DNA from: UBA6522 sp965204155 | Lineage (GTDB): Bacteria; Pseudomonadota; Gammaproteobacteria; Steroidobacterales; Rariloculaceae | NCBI GenBank assembly: GCA_965204155.1 | Contig: OZ241971.1 | Span: 4,970,765 to 5,034,764 of the forward strand | Length of the DNA: 64,000 bases | Direction of reading: 5' to 3' | Shown: piece after piece, positions 53,646-62,132 of the stretch | Layout of the letters: every line of letters starts with the position of its first letter | How positions within the stretch are numbered: position 1 is the first letter of the stretch | Made by a program: the position numbers and the translations under genes | The notes under the pieces: model-generated | The model's database searches: none | What the model saw: the letters and a program-made list of their open reading frames with translations, nothing else | What the model was told of the DNA's origin: nothing

Positions 53646-55882
53646 CGATCCAGACTCGTAATCAGACGCGCAGGGATTTCCTGAAGACCAGCGCCGGACT
53701 CGCCTTTGCGATTCCGCTGGCATCGAAGCTCGGTCTGGCCGGCGCCCAGACCGCCGGCAACGGCGCCGTGGCCAACAGCTACGTAATTCTCAAGCCCGAT
53801 AACCGGATCACCATCTACACGCACGCCAGCGAGATGGGACAGGGCTCGTACACCGGCGTACCCATGGTCATCGCGGAGGAGCTCGATGCGGACTGGAATC
53901 TCGTCGACATCGAGTTCTCGCCGCTCAGCGACGAACTGTACGGCAATCCACGCTATTACGGCTTCATGCTGACCATCGGCAGCGACGCCATTTCGACCTT
54001 CTACGAGAAGCTGCGCTTCTCCGGCGCGCAGATCCGCAAGACCGTCATGCAGATGGCAGCGGACGCCTGGGGCGTTCCCATCGGCGAGGTGCATACCGAG
54101 CCGAGCCTAGTGGTGCATTCGCCCAGCGGCCGCAGCATGACCTACGGCGAGATATCGACGCTCGGCAACGTGCCCGGGACGCTGCCCGAGGTGGAAGAGT
54201 CCGAGTACAAGCAAGTCGAGGACTACCGCATCGTCAACAATCCGGACATCCAGCGGCGGGATACGCCGGGCAAGGTGTTCGGCGGCGTGATGAACGGCGA
54301 GAAGATGTTCAGCATCGACGTGCGGTTGCCCGGGATGCTGTACGCGACTTCAAGGCGCAATCACTTCGGAAACCGCGAAGTCGTGCGGGTCGTCAACGAG
54401 GACGAGGTGCTGGCCCTGCCCGACGTCGTTGGGGTGGACGTCATACTGGATTCCGTCACGGTCATCGCCCGAACGTACGAAGCCGCCCGAAAGGGCGAAC
54501 AGCTCCTCCAGGTGGAATGGAGCAACGCCGAGGAAGACGCCAGGTACAACTCGGATGAAGAGCTCGAACGGCTCAAGGCGATCGCCTACGACGAGTCCCG
54601 GGAAGGCATCGACGTCATGGGCCACTGGCGCGCGCGCCTGCGGGGCCAGGTCGGCCAGGCCGAAGGTCTCGACGAGGCGCTGGCATCGGCCGACGAGGTG
54701 CACCAGCGCCTGTACACCACGGGGTTCATGTATCACGCCCAGATGGAGACGATGAATGCGGTGGTCGATGTCACCGACGACGGCCGGAAGGCCGAGGTTT
54801 GGGCCGGCACACAGGGTCCCACCCAGACCCGGATGAGAGTGGCAGAGGTACTTGAGATTCCCATCGAGAACGTCACGCTGCACCGCAACTTCATGGGCGG
54901 CGGCTTCGGCCGCAAGGCCGTCCGCTCCCACGACAACTTCGTGGAAGCCGCCATGTTGTCGAAGATGTACGAGGCGCCGGTCAAGGTCATCTGGAGCCGC
55001 GAGAACGACCTGATCGCGGGCCACTACCGGCCCCACGGCGCACATCTCGTGACGGCGACCCGCAACGACAGGGGCGCCATCGACAACTTCCTGCACCGCA
55101 CGGTCTCGGACGAACCGCTGCGATGGGGCGACCCGGAGCGCTTCGAAAGAGGCGACTCGCGACCCTACCTGGCCGCAAGTTTCTGGAACGGTGCCATATA
55201 CCCCGCCGTGGAGAAGTTCCGCGGCGACGTCGTCATGGAGTTCACGAACACACGGGTCTGCGCCATGCGCGGCATCGGCGGCGTCGCTACCGCCTTTGCG
55301 AGAGAGTGCTTCGTGGACGAGATGGCCCACGAGACGGGAATCGACCCGCTCGAATACCGGCGCAGGCTGTTCGAGGGTCAACCGGAATCCCAGTTGGTGT
55401 TCGACACGCTGAAAGAGCGCTGCAACTGGGACGGCCGGCCGGGCCTCGGCTGCGCCATGGGAAGCGCGAGCTACGCGCTGGCGGTGGAGATCGATCTCGA
55501 CGAGCGCACCGGGATCGTCAAGCCCACGAAGATCTGGGCTGTCGCCAGTTACGCCGTGGTGGTGGAGCCCAGCAACGCAGAGAACTCGTTCTACGGGCAG
55601 CTCATGCTCTACGTCGGCGCCTCGACTTCCGAGGAAATCACCTTCAGGGACGGCAAGCAGGAACAGAGCAACTTCCACAACTTCCAGATCGCGCGAATGG
55701 CGGACGTGCCCGAAATCGATGTCCACGTCATTCCGTCCGAAAGCCGTCAAATCGGCACGTCGGATGGCCCCGCCTATGCGATCGGACCCGCCATCTCGAA
55801 CGCACTCTACAGCCTGACCGGAAAACGGGTCCGGCACCTGCCGGTGAGCCCGAGGGAGGTCCTCAAGGCGCTCAACGCCTGA
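53642..55882 (+). CDS. Molybdopterin large subunit (IorB-like), Tat-exported
   Basis: A 746-residue catalytic subunit with Tat signal 'TRRDFLKTSAGLAFAIPLAS'. Domain order as in IorB: 'YVILKPDNRITIYTHASEMG' and 'QGSYTGVPMVIAEELDADW', 'RNFMGGGFGRKAVRSHDNFV' (MoCo contact), and the C-terminal 'GTSDGPAYAIGPAISNAL'. At the place of the usual catalytic Glu (GxGE) there is Asp (GTSD). Relatives hydroxylate N-heterocycles or oxidise aldehydes with water as the oxygen source. With the small subunit it forms a periplasmic hydroxylase; substrate unknown. Confidence 0.88.
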   Translation: MTIQTRNQTRRDFLKTSAGLAFAIPLASKLGLAGAQTAGNGAVANSYVILKPDNRITIYTHASEMGQGSYTGVPMVIAEELDADWNLVDIEFSPLSDELYGNPRYYGFMLTIGSDAISTFYEKLRFSGAQIRKTVMQMAADAWGVPIGEVHTEPSLVVHSPSGRSMTYGEISTLGNVPGTLPEVEESEYKQVEDYRIVNNPDIQRRDTPGKVFGGVMNGEKMFSIDVRLPGMLYATSRRNHFGNREVVRVVNEDEVLALPDVVGVDVILDSVTVIARTYEAARKGEQLLQVEWSNAEEDARYNSDEELERLKAIAYDESREGIDVMGHWRARLRGQVGQAEGLDEALASADEVHQRLYTTGFMYHAQMETMNAVVDVTDDGRKAEVWAGTQGPTQTRMRVAEVLEIPIENVTLHRNFMGGGFGRKAVRSHDNFVEAAMLSKMYEAPVKVIWSRENDLIAGHYRPHGAHLVTATRNDRGAIDNFLHRTVSDEPLRWGDPERFERGDSRPYLAASFWNGAIYPAVEKFRGDVVMEFTNTRVCAMRGIGGVATAFARECFVDEMAHETGIDPLEYRRRLFEGQPESQLVFDTLKERCNWDGRPGLGCAMGSASYALAVEIDLDERTGIVKPTKIWAVASYAVVVEPSNAENSFYGQLMLYVGASTSEEITFRDGKQEQSNFHNFQIARMADVPEIDVHVIPSESRQIGTSDGPAYAIGPAISNALYSLTGKRVRHLPVSPREVLKALNA

Positions 55883-55962
55883 GTCCGGCTCTTGCAGCAA
55901 GGTCGCAGCTCGCCCTCGGTGTGAGGCGAGTGTTGCCACTTGAACGTGTATTCGTTACGCGA
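55883..55962 (-). pseudogene. Scrap of an AHH-family C-terminus
   Basis: Between the Mo-hydroxylase and the NmrA-like gene, the minus strand reads 'NEYTFKWQHSPHTEGEL', matching the C-terminal 'SHTFEWQHSPHIQRQPF' of the copy at 61027. At DNA level 23 of 25 bases agree, including 16 in a row (55925-55940 against 61088-61103). No start or full gene. Confidence 0.45.
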
Positions 55963-55974
55963 GGGCATTCAGTA

Positions 55975-56904
55975 ATGGCCACTGCCGTCAGGATCTTCTC
56001 TTCGAGCCTCATCGCCTGTGCGGTTTTTTCCCTTACAGGCGCCGCGATCGCGCAATCCGACAGGGTCTCGGCTGAAAAGCCCCTGATACTTGTCACCGGG
56101 ATCACCGGCAACCAGGGCGGCGCCGTAGCCCGTGAGCTTGAGAGTCGCGGCTTTCCGTTGCGAGGCCTGTCCAGGGACATCCAAAAAGCTGAGTCGATCG
56201 CGCTCGCGGAGTCCGGCATCGAGATGGTCCAGGGCGACTTCAATGACCCGGAGAGCGTGCGCAGGGCGGCCGAGGGCGTTCATGGCATGTTTCTCGTGCT
56301 GCCGCAGATCTGGCAAGCGGAGGAGGAGATCCGTATGGGCACGGACACCATCGACGCTGCCATCTCTGCCGGCGTTCAACATCTCGTGTACAGCTCTTCC
56401 GGCGCAGGCCACCCGGTGGACGGATTCCCCGGGGCGGCCAAGATGCAGATTGGCAGGTACCTGAGCGAATCCGGGACCCCCTATACCATCGTGATGCCCG
56501 GCACCTTCATGGAAGGTCTCCTGCCGACGGAACGACAGCGGGAGATCCTCGAAAACGGCTACGGGAACGGACAGGGTCCCGAGGCCAGGACGGAGTTCGT
56601 GGCGCTCGAAGACGTGGGCTTCATCGTGGGCGAGATATTCGACGATCCGGACCCGTGGCTCGGCATCGCTCAGCACGTCGCGGGAGATAGCGTATCCGGA
56701 GCTGAGCTTACTGCGATTTTCTCTGGAATCTCGGGCCGCAACATCGAATTCCAGATCACCGAGCCCCCCTTCTGGATGATGGGAATGCTGGAGTGGATGC
56801 AGCAGCAACCCGACGCCGGACCCGAAGTCGCCGCACTGCGTGAGCGGTACCCGCGACTCTCAACGCTTGAGGAATTCCTTCGCCAGCACCGCTGGGGCCA
56901 ATGA
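55975..56904 (+). CDS. Exported NmrA-family NAD(P)-binding protein
   Basis: A 309-residue protein. A signal peptide (MATAVRIFSSSLIACAVFSL..., cut near AIA-Q) precedes a Rossmann motif 'LVTGITGNQGGAVARELESR', 'VQGDFNDPESVRRAAEGVHG', 'GVQHLVYSSSGAGHPVDGFP' and 'YTIVMPGTFMEGLL'. This is the NmrA/HSCARG group that binds NADP(H). It has no relatives with export signals that I recall. A periplasmic NAD(P)-binding protein would need its cofactor supplied there. Second such case in the window (see 483). Confidence 0.8.
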   Translation: MATAVRIFSSSLIACAVFSLTGAAIAQSDRVSAEKPLILVTGITGNQGGAVARELESRGFPLRGLSRDIQKAESIALAESGIEMVQGDFNDPESVRRAAEGVHGMFLVLPQIWQAEEEIRMGTDTIDAAISAGVQHLVYSSSGAGHPVDGFPGAAKMQIGRYLSESGTPYTIVMPGTFMEGLLPTERQREILENGYGNGQGPEARTEFVALEDVGFIVGEIFDDPDPWLGIAQHVAGDSVSGAELTAIFSGISGRNIEFQITEPPFWMMGMLEWMQQQPDAGPEVAALRERYPRLSTLEEFLRQHRWGQ

Positions 56905-56932
56905 GGCCCGCCCGGATTCCCGACCTCCCGCG

Positions 56933-57841
56933 CTACAATCGCATCAGGTCGCGGCCGATTACCAGGGGCCCGCCGAAGTCCTGCTGGAGAAGTTCAACCA
57001 ACAGGTGCTCGTCGTTCGCGGTCAATTCCGGCGGCGCGATATGCGATATCACAAGCATGCCGACGTTGGCCCTCGCCGCGACTTCACCGACCCGCTCGGC
57101 CGGCGTGTGATTGCTTGTTACGTGCCGGCGCATCTCGTCGGGATCGTCGGCGACAGCCACGATCGTCTCCTCAATCCACGGCATGTACAGGATTCCATGA
57201 ACCAGCACATCGGACCCCCTTGCCAATTCGATGACGGCCTCGTCGTAGGCCGTGTCGCCTGAAAAAGCGATCGACCGGTCGGGCATGTCGAACCGATAGC
57301 CATAGGAGTATTCCATTCCGTGCGAGTTCTCCGCGGCGGTGACCTTGACCAGCCCGTCCTCGTGCACCACGCCCCCCTCGGTAACGTCGTGAAGGACAGC
57401 CAGTCTGCGAACGGCAGCGCGTTCTGAAGGGCCAATGTCAATCTCGCTCATTCCCGTGTCGATGATCTCCCCGATGCCCGGAAACGAATACACGTCGATC
57501 GGCGTGGTACGCCCCGCAGACCAGGCCGCGTGCAGTACACGACCGATGTGCTGCGTATGATCGGGATGGTCGTGGGTGATGAAAATGAAGTCGATGGAGC
57601 TCGCATCGATGCCCGCCCGGGCCAACTGGCGCGCCGCATTGAAACCCGTGTCTATGACAATGGTGGAACCGCCATGCACCAACGCCTGGCTGGTCTGGGA
57701 TCGGTGCTCGAAAATGCGCTGGCCGCCACCCGTGCCGAGGAGGACAAGCTCGGTGGCGATGCCCTCGGCCACCCCGACTGAACCAGCGGGAATAAACGTG
57801 GCGAGCAATCCGAGCTGGAAGATTCCAACTACCTTTCTCAT
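56933..57841 (-). CDS. Secreted MBL-fold hydrolase (RNase Z/AtsA-like)
   Basis: A 302-residue protein with a signal peptide (to about 25). The MBL domain is of the RNase Z/arylsulfatase-AtsA type: 'TELVLLGTGGGQRIFEHRSQ', 'IFITHDHPDHTQHIGRVLHA' (HxHxDH), 'FDMPDRSIAFSGDTAYDEAV' and 'SNHTPAERVGEVAARANVG' with its late His. A secreted phosphodiesterase or arylsulfatase-like hydrolase is likely. Last gene of the minus-strand run 60299-56933, 40 bp after the propeller gene. Confidence 0.82.
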   Translation of the reverse strand: MRKVVGIFQLGLLATFIPAGSVGVAEGIATELVLLGTGGGQRIFEHRSQTSQALVHGGSTIVIDTGFNAARQLARAGIDASSIDFIFITHDHPDHTQHIGRVLHAAWSAGRTTPIDVYSFPGIGEIIDTGMSEIDIGPSERAAVRRLAVLHDVTEGGVVHEDGLVKVTAAENSHGMEYSYGYRFDMPDRSIAFSGDTAYDEAVIELARGSDVLVHGILYMPWIEETIVAVADDPDEMRRHVTSNHTPAERVGEVAARANVGMLVISHIAPPELTANDEHLLVELLQQDFGGPLVIGRDLMRL

Positions 57842-57881
57842 CCCGACGTCCCCTTCAACATCGAACACCAGGCCGGCTGGC

Positions 57882-59411
57882 CTACTCGCCACCCTGCTGC
57901 GGTCCGTTCAGTACCAACGCTCTGCCATTGCCCGGATCGATCCCGTTGTGGAAGCCGCCCTGGTCCCGGACGACTGCGGGCTCGCCGTTTTCGTCGTAGC
58001 GCACCCAGACGAGGCCGTGCAGATCGCCGCCGCCGGGTATCTGTATCACGTCCTTTTGTTCCCGCGTGTGCGCGTCGAAGACGTAGATCGCACCTTCGTA
58101 GTTGCTGGTCGCCCAGAATTCATTGCCGTCGGGCGACAGGAGAATGTGGTCGACGCGGTAAGCCGAGAACAGCGTGTCCAGGTGATTGCCGGTCCCGGTC
58201 TCGTACACCGTCACGGTTCTCCCGCCCACCAACTGCGTCGCCTCGCCCTTGTCGGCGATCCAGACTTCCGTGCCGTCGGCGTTCAGGTTGCAGCCATACG
58301 GGCCGACGCCGGTCGGCCGCGTCCAGGCGATCCCGCCGGTCTCGATGTCGATCCTGCTCACCGTGTGGGTGCTCGTGCTCGGCACGTACATGTGACTCCC
58401 GTCGTGATCGAAACAGATCCAATTAGCGCGATGGCCGGGGTGCGGATACTCCTGCAGCACTTCCCACGTGTTCGGGTCCAGCCTGGCGACCCACGAGCTT
58501 GGCATCACCGTGATCTCGCCATGCATGTACCTGCGCGCGCCCTGGAAACCGTACCCGGCGGGTTCCATCAGGACGTAGATGTACTCGTCGTCGGTCCATG
58601 CCGTGTAGGCATCGCCGCCGAGGTCTTCCTCGCGGACACCGCCGAGAATCCGGTCCGTCTCGGGATCGAACAGGTAGATGCGAAGCCCGTCCGGGTCCCT
58701 CGCGAAAGAGTCGATCAGCATGTAGCGGTCCTGAAAGATCTGCGCATGATGCATGCGCCCGCCGATGACGATCTGCCTGACGGGCTGCAGCGTCAGCGCA
58801 TCGATCTTCAGGAGGCTCGCCGCGGTCTGTATGCCGGTGCCGGCATACCCCTGCGGCTCCAGTTCCCCGCCGGGTCTCGCGCCGGTGATGTAGACGTAGC
58901 GCCCGTCGGGGGTGAGAGCCGTCCCGTGCACGGCGCTGCGAAGCTCGACGGGGATCTCGTACCAGGCGATCACCTCCCGGGTCTCGGCATCGCCGACGAC
59001 GACCTTCATGCCCGAGGGCGAATAGGTCTCCCCGGTCGCGACGTCCAGCGTTCCCCGCGTGCCGACGTTTTCATAGAAGTACGTCCTGCCGGGCTCGGGC
59101 GTGAATTTCGGCTCGCCGGGATCGAACTCGGCCCCGACCGTCACCTCGTAGCTGCGCATGAGACTGCCCGGCCTGGCGCGCCGCTCCCATGTCTCGATCA
59201 CGACCGAGTAGTCTTCCAGGGCCCTGAGCAGCCTCCGGCGTTCGCTGCCTGCCGCGGCAGGGTCGCGGGTCTGCTCTCGCGGAGCATCGCCCGTCTCGGC
59301 GGGTGACGCATCTACTTCCGGCGGGACCACGCCACTCCCCCCGCCGACGGGTTCGTCCGAGCACGAAGCCAGTGCCAGCACCAGAACCGCTGTCGTGATG
59401 GATTTTCTCAT
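57882..59411 (-). CDS. YncE-like beta-propeller lipoprotein
   Basis: A 509-residue lipoprotein (lipobox LASC, Cys about 17). Acidic linker, then 'LEDYSVVIETWERRARPGSL' and 'FDPGEPKFTPEPGRTYFYEN', shared with the propeller at 50147, then blades with 'HGTALTPDGRYVYITGARPG', 'HMHHAQIFQDRYMLIDSFAR'-like and 'WIADKGEATQLVGGRTVTVY' sequences. The two differ in anchoring: this one is a lipoprotein, the other soluble. Role unknown. Confidence 0.78.
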   Translation of the reverse strand: MRKSITTAVLVLALASCSDEPVGGGSGVVPPEVDASPAETGDAPREQTRDPAAAGSERRRLLRALEDYSVVIETWERRARPGSLMRSYEVTVGAEFDPGEPKFTPEPGRTYFYENVGTRGTLDVATGETYSPSGMKVVVGDAETREVIAWYEIPVELRSAVHGTALTPDGRYVYITGARPGGELEPQGYAGTGIQTAASLLKIDALTLQPVRQIVIGGRMHHAQIFQDRYMLIDSFARDPDGLRIYLFDPETDRILGGVREEDLGGDAYTAWTDDEYIYVLMEPAGYGFQGARRYMHGEITVMPSSWVARLDPNTWEVLQEYPHPGHRANWICFDHDGSHMYVPSTSTHTVSRIDIETGGIAWTRPTGVGPYGCNLNADGTEVWIADKGEATQLVGGRTVTVYETGTGNHLDTLFSAYRVDHILLSPDGNEFWATSNYEGAIYVFDAHTREQKDVIQIPGGGDLHGLVWVRYDENGEPAVVRDQGGFHNGIDPGNGRALVLNGPQQGGE

Positions 59412-59474
59412 GGCACAGGAAGTTCGTCCGCGCATAAACTGCCACATCGCTAGACTGCTCCGACGACGCAAGTC

Positions 59475-60299
59475 CTAGATCGGCTCGACGCCAGCGCGAA
59501 GGCAGAAGTACTCCCACGCCCGCTCCGCGCCCAGCGGGGAATTCTCCATCGCCGCCGAAAGCTCGATTTCTCCATCGGTAAACTGACGCGGCTCGCCCAG
59601 GCGAAGCGCCTCGGACAACACGCGCGCGTTGACCTGCAGGTATACGGCGGCCTTCACCGCAAGCTGAACGGTCTCACCGACTACCACGGCGCCGTGCCCG
59701 GCCATGAGAAGACACGTGTTCCGTTCCAGGGTTCTGGCCAGCGATCTGCCCATCTCCATCGTGCGAACCAGCATGTTGGTGTCGCCGAATTCATCGCGGA
59801 TATCCCACACCGGAATGTGACTGCCGATCACGGTGGCGTTGTGGACGACCGGGCGCAAGGGTGTCGAGGTGAGGCCAAAAGGCAGGACAGCGTACGCGTG
59901 GTGATGGATCACGGCATTCACATCGGGGCGGGCCTCGTACACGGCTCCATGGATCATCCGCTCCGAGTATCCCCTCCTGCCCCTCGGGTCGACCGGTTCC
60001 CCGGTCTGCTCGAACTCCATCAGATCGTCGAACTCGACGAGTTCGGGACTTCTCGACCGGGACATGACGTAGCGTCGAGCGTTGCCCGGGTGTCGAACGC
60101 TTACGTGACCGAAGGCATCGACAACGCCCTCGTTCGCCAGGATCCGGTTGGCCGCGACCAGCCGCTGGAACTCAACGAGATTATCGAGACCCGCCTCCTC
60201 CTGCGCCCACAGCGGACCCAACCGGCCGATCGCGGCAAGACCCGCCAGTGCCGGAACCGCGCTCAATACGCTACGTCTGTCCATTCGCTCTTCTGTCAC
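59475..60299 (-). CDS. Exported class II aldolase/adducin-family protein
   Basis: A 274-residue protein. A Tat-like signal ('ERMDRRSVLSAVPALAGLAA') is followed by the class II aldolase fold: 'LVAANRILANEGVVDAFGHV', 'SVRHPGNARRYVMSRSRSPE', 'PDVNAVIHHHAYAVLPFGLT' (metal HxH) and 'CLLMAGHGAVVVG' (third His). Relatives cleave or isomerise sugar phosphates; without a phosphate pool outside, the substrate must differ. GTG at 60299 chosen because GGAGGAG lies 8 bp before it; ATG at 60284 is the alternative. Faces a cupin gene across regulon site 8. Confidence 0.8.
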   Translation of the reverse strand: MTEERMDRRSVLSAVPALAGLAAIGRLGPLWAQEEAGLDNLVEFQRLVAANRILANEGVVDAFGHVSVRHPGNARRYVMSRSRSPELVEFDDLMEFEQTGEPVDPRGRRGYSERMIHGAVYEARPDVNAVIHHHAYAVLPFGLTSTPLRPVVHNATVIGSHIPVWDIRDEFGDTNMLVRTMEMGRSLARTLERNTCLLMAGHGAVVVGETVQLAVKAAVYLQVNARVLSEALRLGEPRQFTDGEIELSAAMENSPLGAERAWEYFCLRAGVEPI

Positions 60300-60367
60300 G
60301 ATTTCCACTCCTCCACCGGGCAGGACCGTCTTCCTGCTGTTGACAACGATTCGTGCATGAAACAGTA

Positions 60368-60381
60368 TTTGATGTGTCAAG
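60368..60381. promoter_or_regulatory. 14-bp inverted repeat, regulon site 8
   Basis: TTTGATGTGTCAAG, between the aldolase-like (minus) and cupin (plus) genes. TTGACA on its minus strand is a possible -35 for the aldolase-like gene; no clear -10 is seen. Confidence 0.6.
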
Positions 60382-60519
60382 TATTATCTCAAAAACGCTA
60401 GCAGGAAACAGTCGCCGTTTGCAAGATCGTACACGCGAAGCGCGTTGACTCCGGTTGCCGATTCGTAGCGTCGATCGCCCCTGTTTCCTCCGGCAGCTCC
60501 CAATTCGAGGCCATTCACC

Positions 60520-60948
60520 ATGAAGACTATCAACAGACTCCCTGCGGCCGGGCTGACCCTGTTCCTGGCATCGTTCGTTTCGGCCCAGAGCGTGGCTCCC
60601 CCGCAAGAGCGCCTCTTGAACAGGGCGGACATCGAAGCGGCCAACCCCTTTGAAGGGATCTACAGCAAACGCCTCTATACCGACACGGTCTTCATAACGA
60701 TGGTCACCGTCGAGGCGGGAAGAGCTTCAGGTCATCACAATCATCCGGATGAACAGACGATGCTCTTTCACACCGGCAGGGTGCGGGCGTTCGTCGGCGA
60801 GAACGAATACGAGGTCGGCCCGGGCGACATTCTGATCATCCCCTCGTACGTGCCGCATCACTTCGAAGCGATCGACGACGCAACCTGGACCGAGGTGCAC
60901 GGTCCGGGGTTCAACAACAGTGCGAAGTGGGCCGCAAGCGAAGACTGA
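60520..60948 (+). CDS. Secreted single-domain cupin
   Basis: A 142-residue protein with a signal peptide (to about 23, VSA-Q). Cupin motifs 'GRASGHHNHPDEQTMLFHTG' (HxH...E-type metal site) and 'VGPGDILIIPSYVPHHFEAI' (second His). Small cupins bind Fe, Mn or Zn in isomerases, dioxygenases or sugar-binding proteins. Divergent from the aldolase-like gene with a shared operator. Confidence 0.8.
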   Translation: MKTINRLPAAGLTLFLASFVSAQSVAPPQERLLNRADIEAANPFEGIYSKRLYTDTVFITMVTVEAGRASGHHNHPDEQTMLFHTGRVRAFVGENEYEVGPGDILIIPSYVPHHFEAIDDATWTEVHGPGFNNSAKWAASED

Positions 60949-61026
60949 CGCCTGAAGCCATCGCGCCGGCCGACGAGCAATCCGGGTCCGTGGTTCGCCC
61001 ACTCCACCGGGTCGGTGGGCGTATCG

Positions 61027-62040
61027 CTACCGCAGATACTCCGCGGCGGCGTCCGGATCGCAGCTGAACGGCTGACGCTGGATGTGCGGCGAGTGTTGCC
61101 ACTCGAAGGTGTGAGAAACCGCCGCGGTGAGATACTCGGAATCTTCGAGCGTCCAGTCGATCATGATGCTCGTGCCGTCGTCGCTCAACCGGTAGCGCTC
61201 GATCAGGTGCTTCTGCGTGCCTGACGGATACGGCGTGTTTCCGCCCGCGCGGGGCCTGAAGTGCCGTGTATCGACAACGAGGGTGTCGCCCTCCCAGCGA
61301 CCGGTGGAATGGCCCATGAAATCCATGTCCTCCACCGGGACACTCTCGGGATGGGCGCGTCCGTCCGTGAAGATCTGCCTCGGGAACTCCATGTCCTCAC
61401 CGTGCACGAGAATCAGGTCGTCGCCGGCGAACTCGATCTCGAAGACATGCGCGCGGCCAAGGTGCATGGGGAGCACGGCGTAGTTGTAACAGCGAACGTT
61501 GGCGGGCTGGAGCTGTACATCGGCCATCTGCGCCCGCTCGGCTCTGGCCAGTTCCGTTCCAAGCGGCTCAACCCTGGCGAACATCTCGCGAAATGTCTGT
61601 ACGGGCAGCCAGACACCTTCGAGGCTGGCCGCCGGCGCCCGGTTCAGTCTCCCGGACTCGTCCTCCAGGTTGGGGATGTCGAGAAACGTGCCGTCCGCCT
61701 TCACGAGCGACAGCAACCGCCCGTACCTGCGATTGCCATCCCTCGCCGGGTTCACGGTCACGCTGAGCACGTCGCCCACGGCCAGGGAGTCGCCACGCCA
61801 ACCGTTGCGGTAGAGGTCGTTCCGAGTCTCCGTCTCGACTCTGAAGCTGACGGTTTCGCCCGCATCGTTGGTCACGTCCACGAAAAAGTACGTATGCGGA
61901 TTGACGAACCTGAATTCCGTGACGGTCCCGGTCACCGTGATCGCCGACTCCTCGTCAAAGGCGACAAAGGAGTGGTGGGCGGCGGCAGGCAGAGACGGCA
62001 AGAGTGCGGCAGCCGCCAAAAAACACCCGATCTTCGTCAT
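61027..62040 (-). CDS. Secreted AHH/NPH-family protein, full-length
   Basis: A 337-residue protein. Signal peptide ends ...SLPAAA (21), mature His-His-Ser. 'ITVTGTVTEFRFVNPHTYFF' has VNPH; C-terminal module 'STGRWEGDTLVVDTRHFRPR' and 'SHTFEWQHSPHIQRQPFSCD'. GGGGGAG precedes the ATG. Its promoter has regulon site 9 on a -35 box. Closest to the copy at 42930 in its FVNPH segment. Confidence 0.8.
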   Translation of the reverse strand: MTKIGCFLAAAALLPSLPAAAHHSFVAFDEESAITVTGTVTEFRFVNPHTYFFVDVTNDAGETVSFRVETETRNDLYRNGWRGDSLAVGDVLSVTVNPARDGNRRYGRLLSLVKADGTFLDIPNLEDESGRLNRAPAASLEGVWLPVQTFREMFARVEPLGTELARAERAQMADVQLQPANVRCYNYAVLPMHLGRAHVFEIEFAGDDLILVHGEDMEFPRQIFTDGRAHPESVPVEDMDFMGHSTGRWEGDTLVVDTRHFRPRAGGNTPYPSGTQKHLIERYRLSDDGTSIMIDWTLEDSEYLTAAVSHTFEWQHSPHIQRQPFSCDPDAAAEYLR

Positions 62041-62132
62041 GGCAAGTACTCCCCCGCTACGGCGCCCGTCCCCGGAAATCCGGTTGCTGACGTGCATCGG
62101 TTCCTGTCCCCTGCCAAATATCATGCCCCAAA

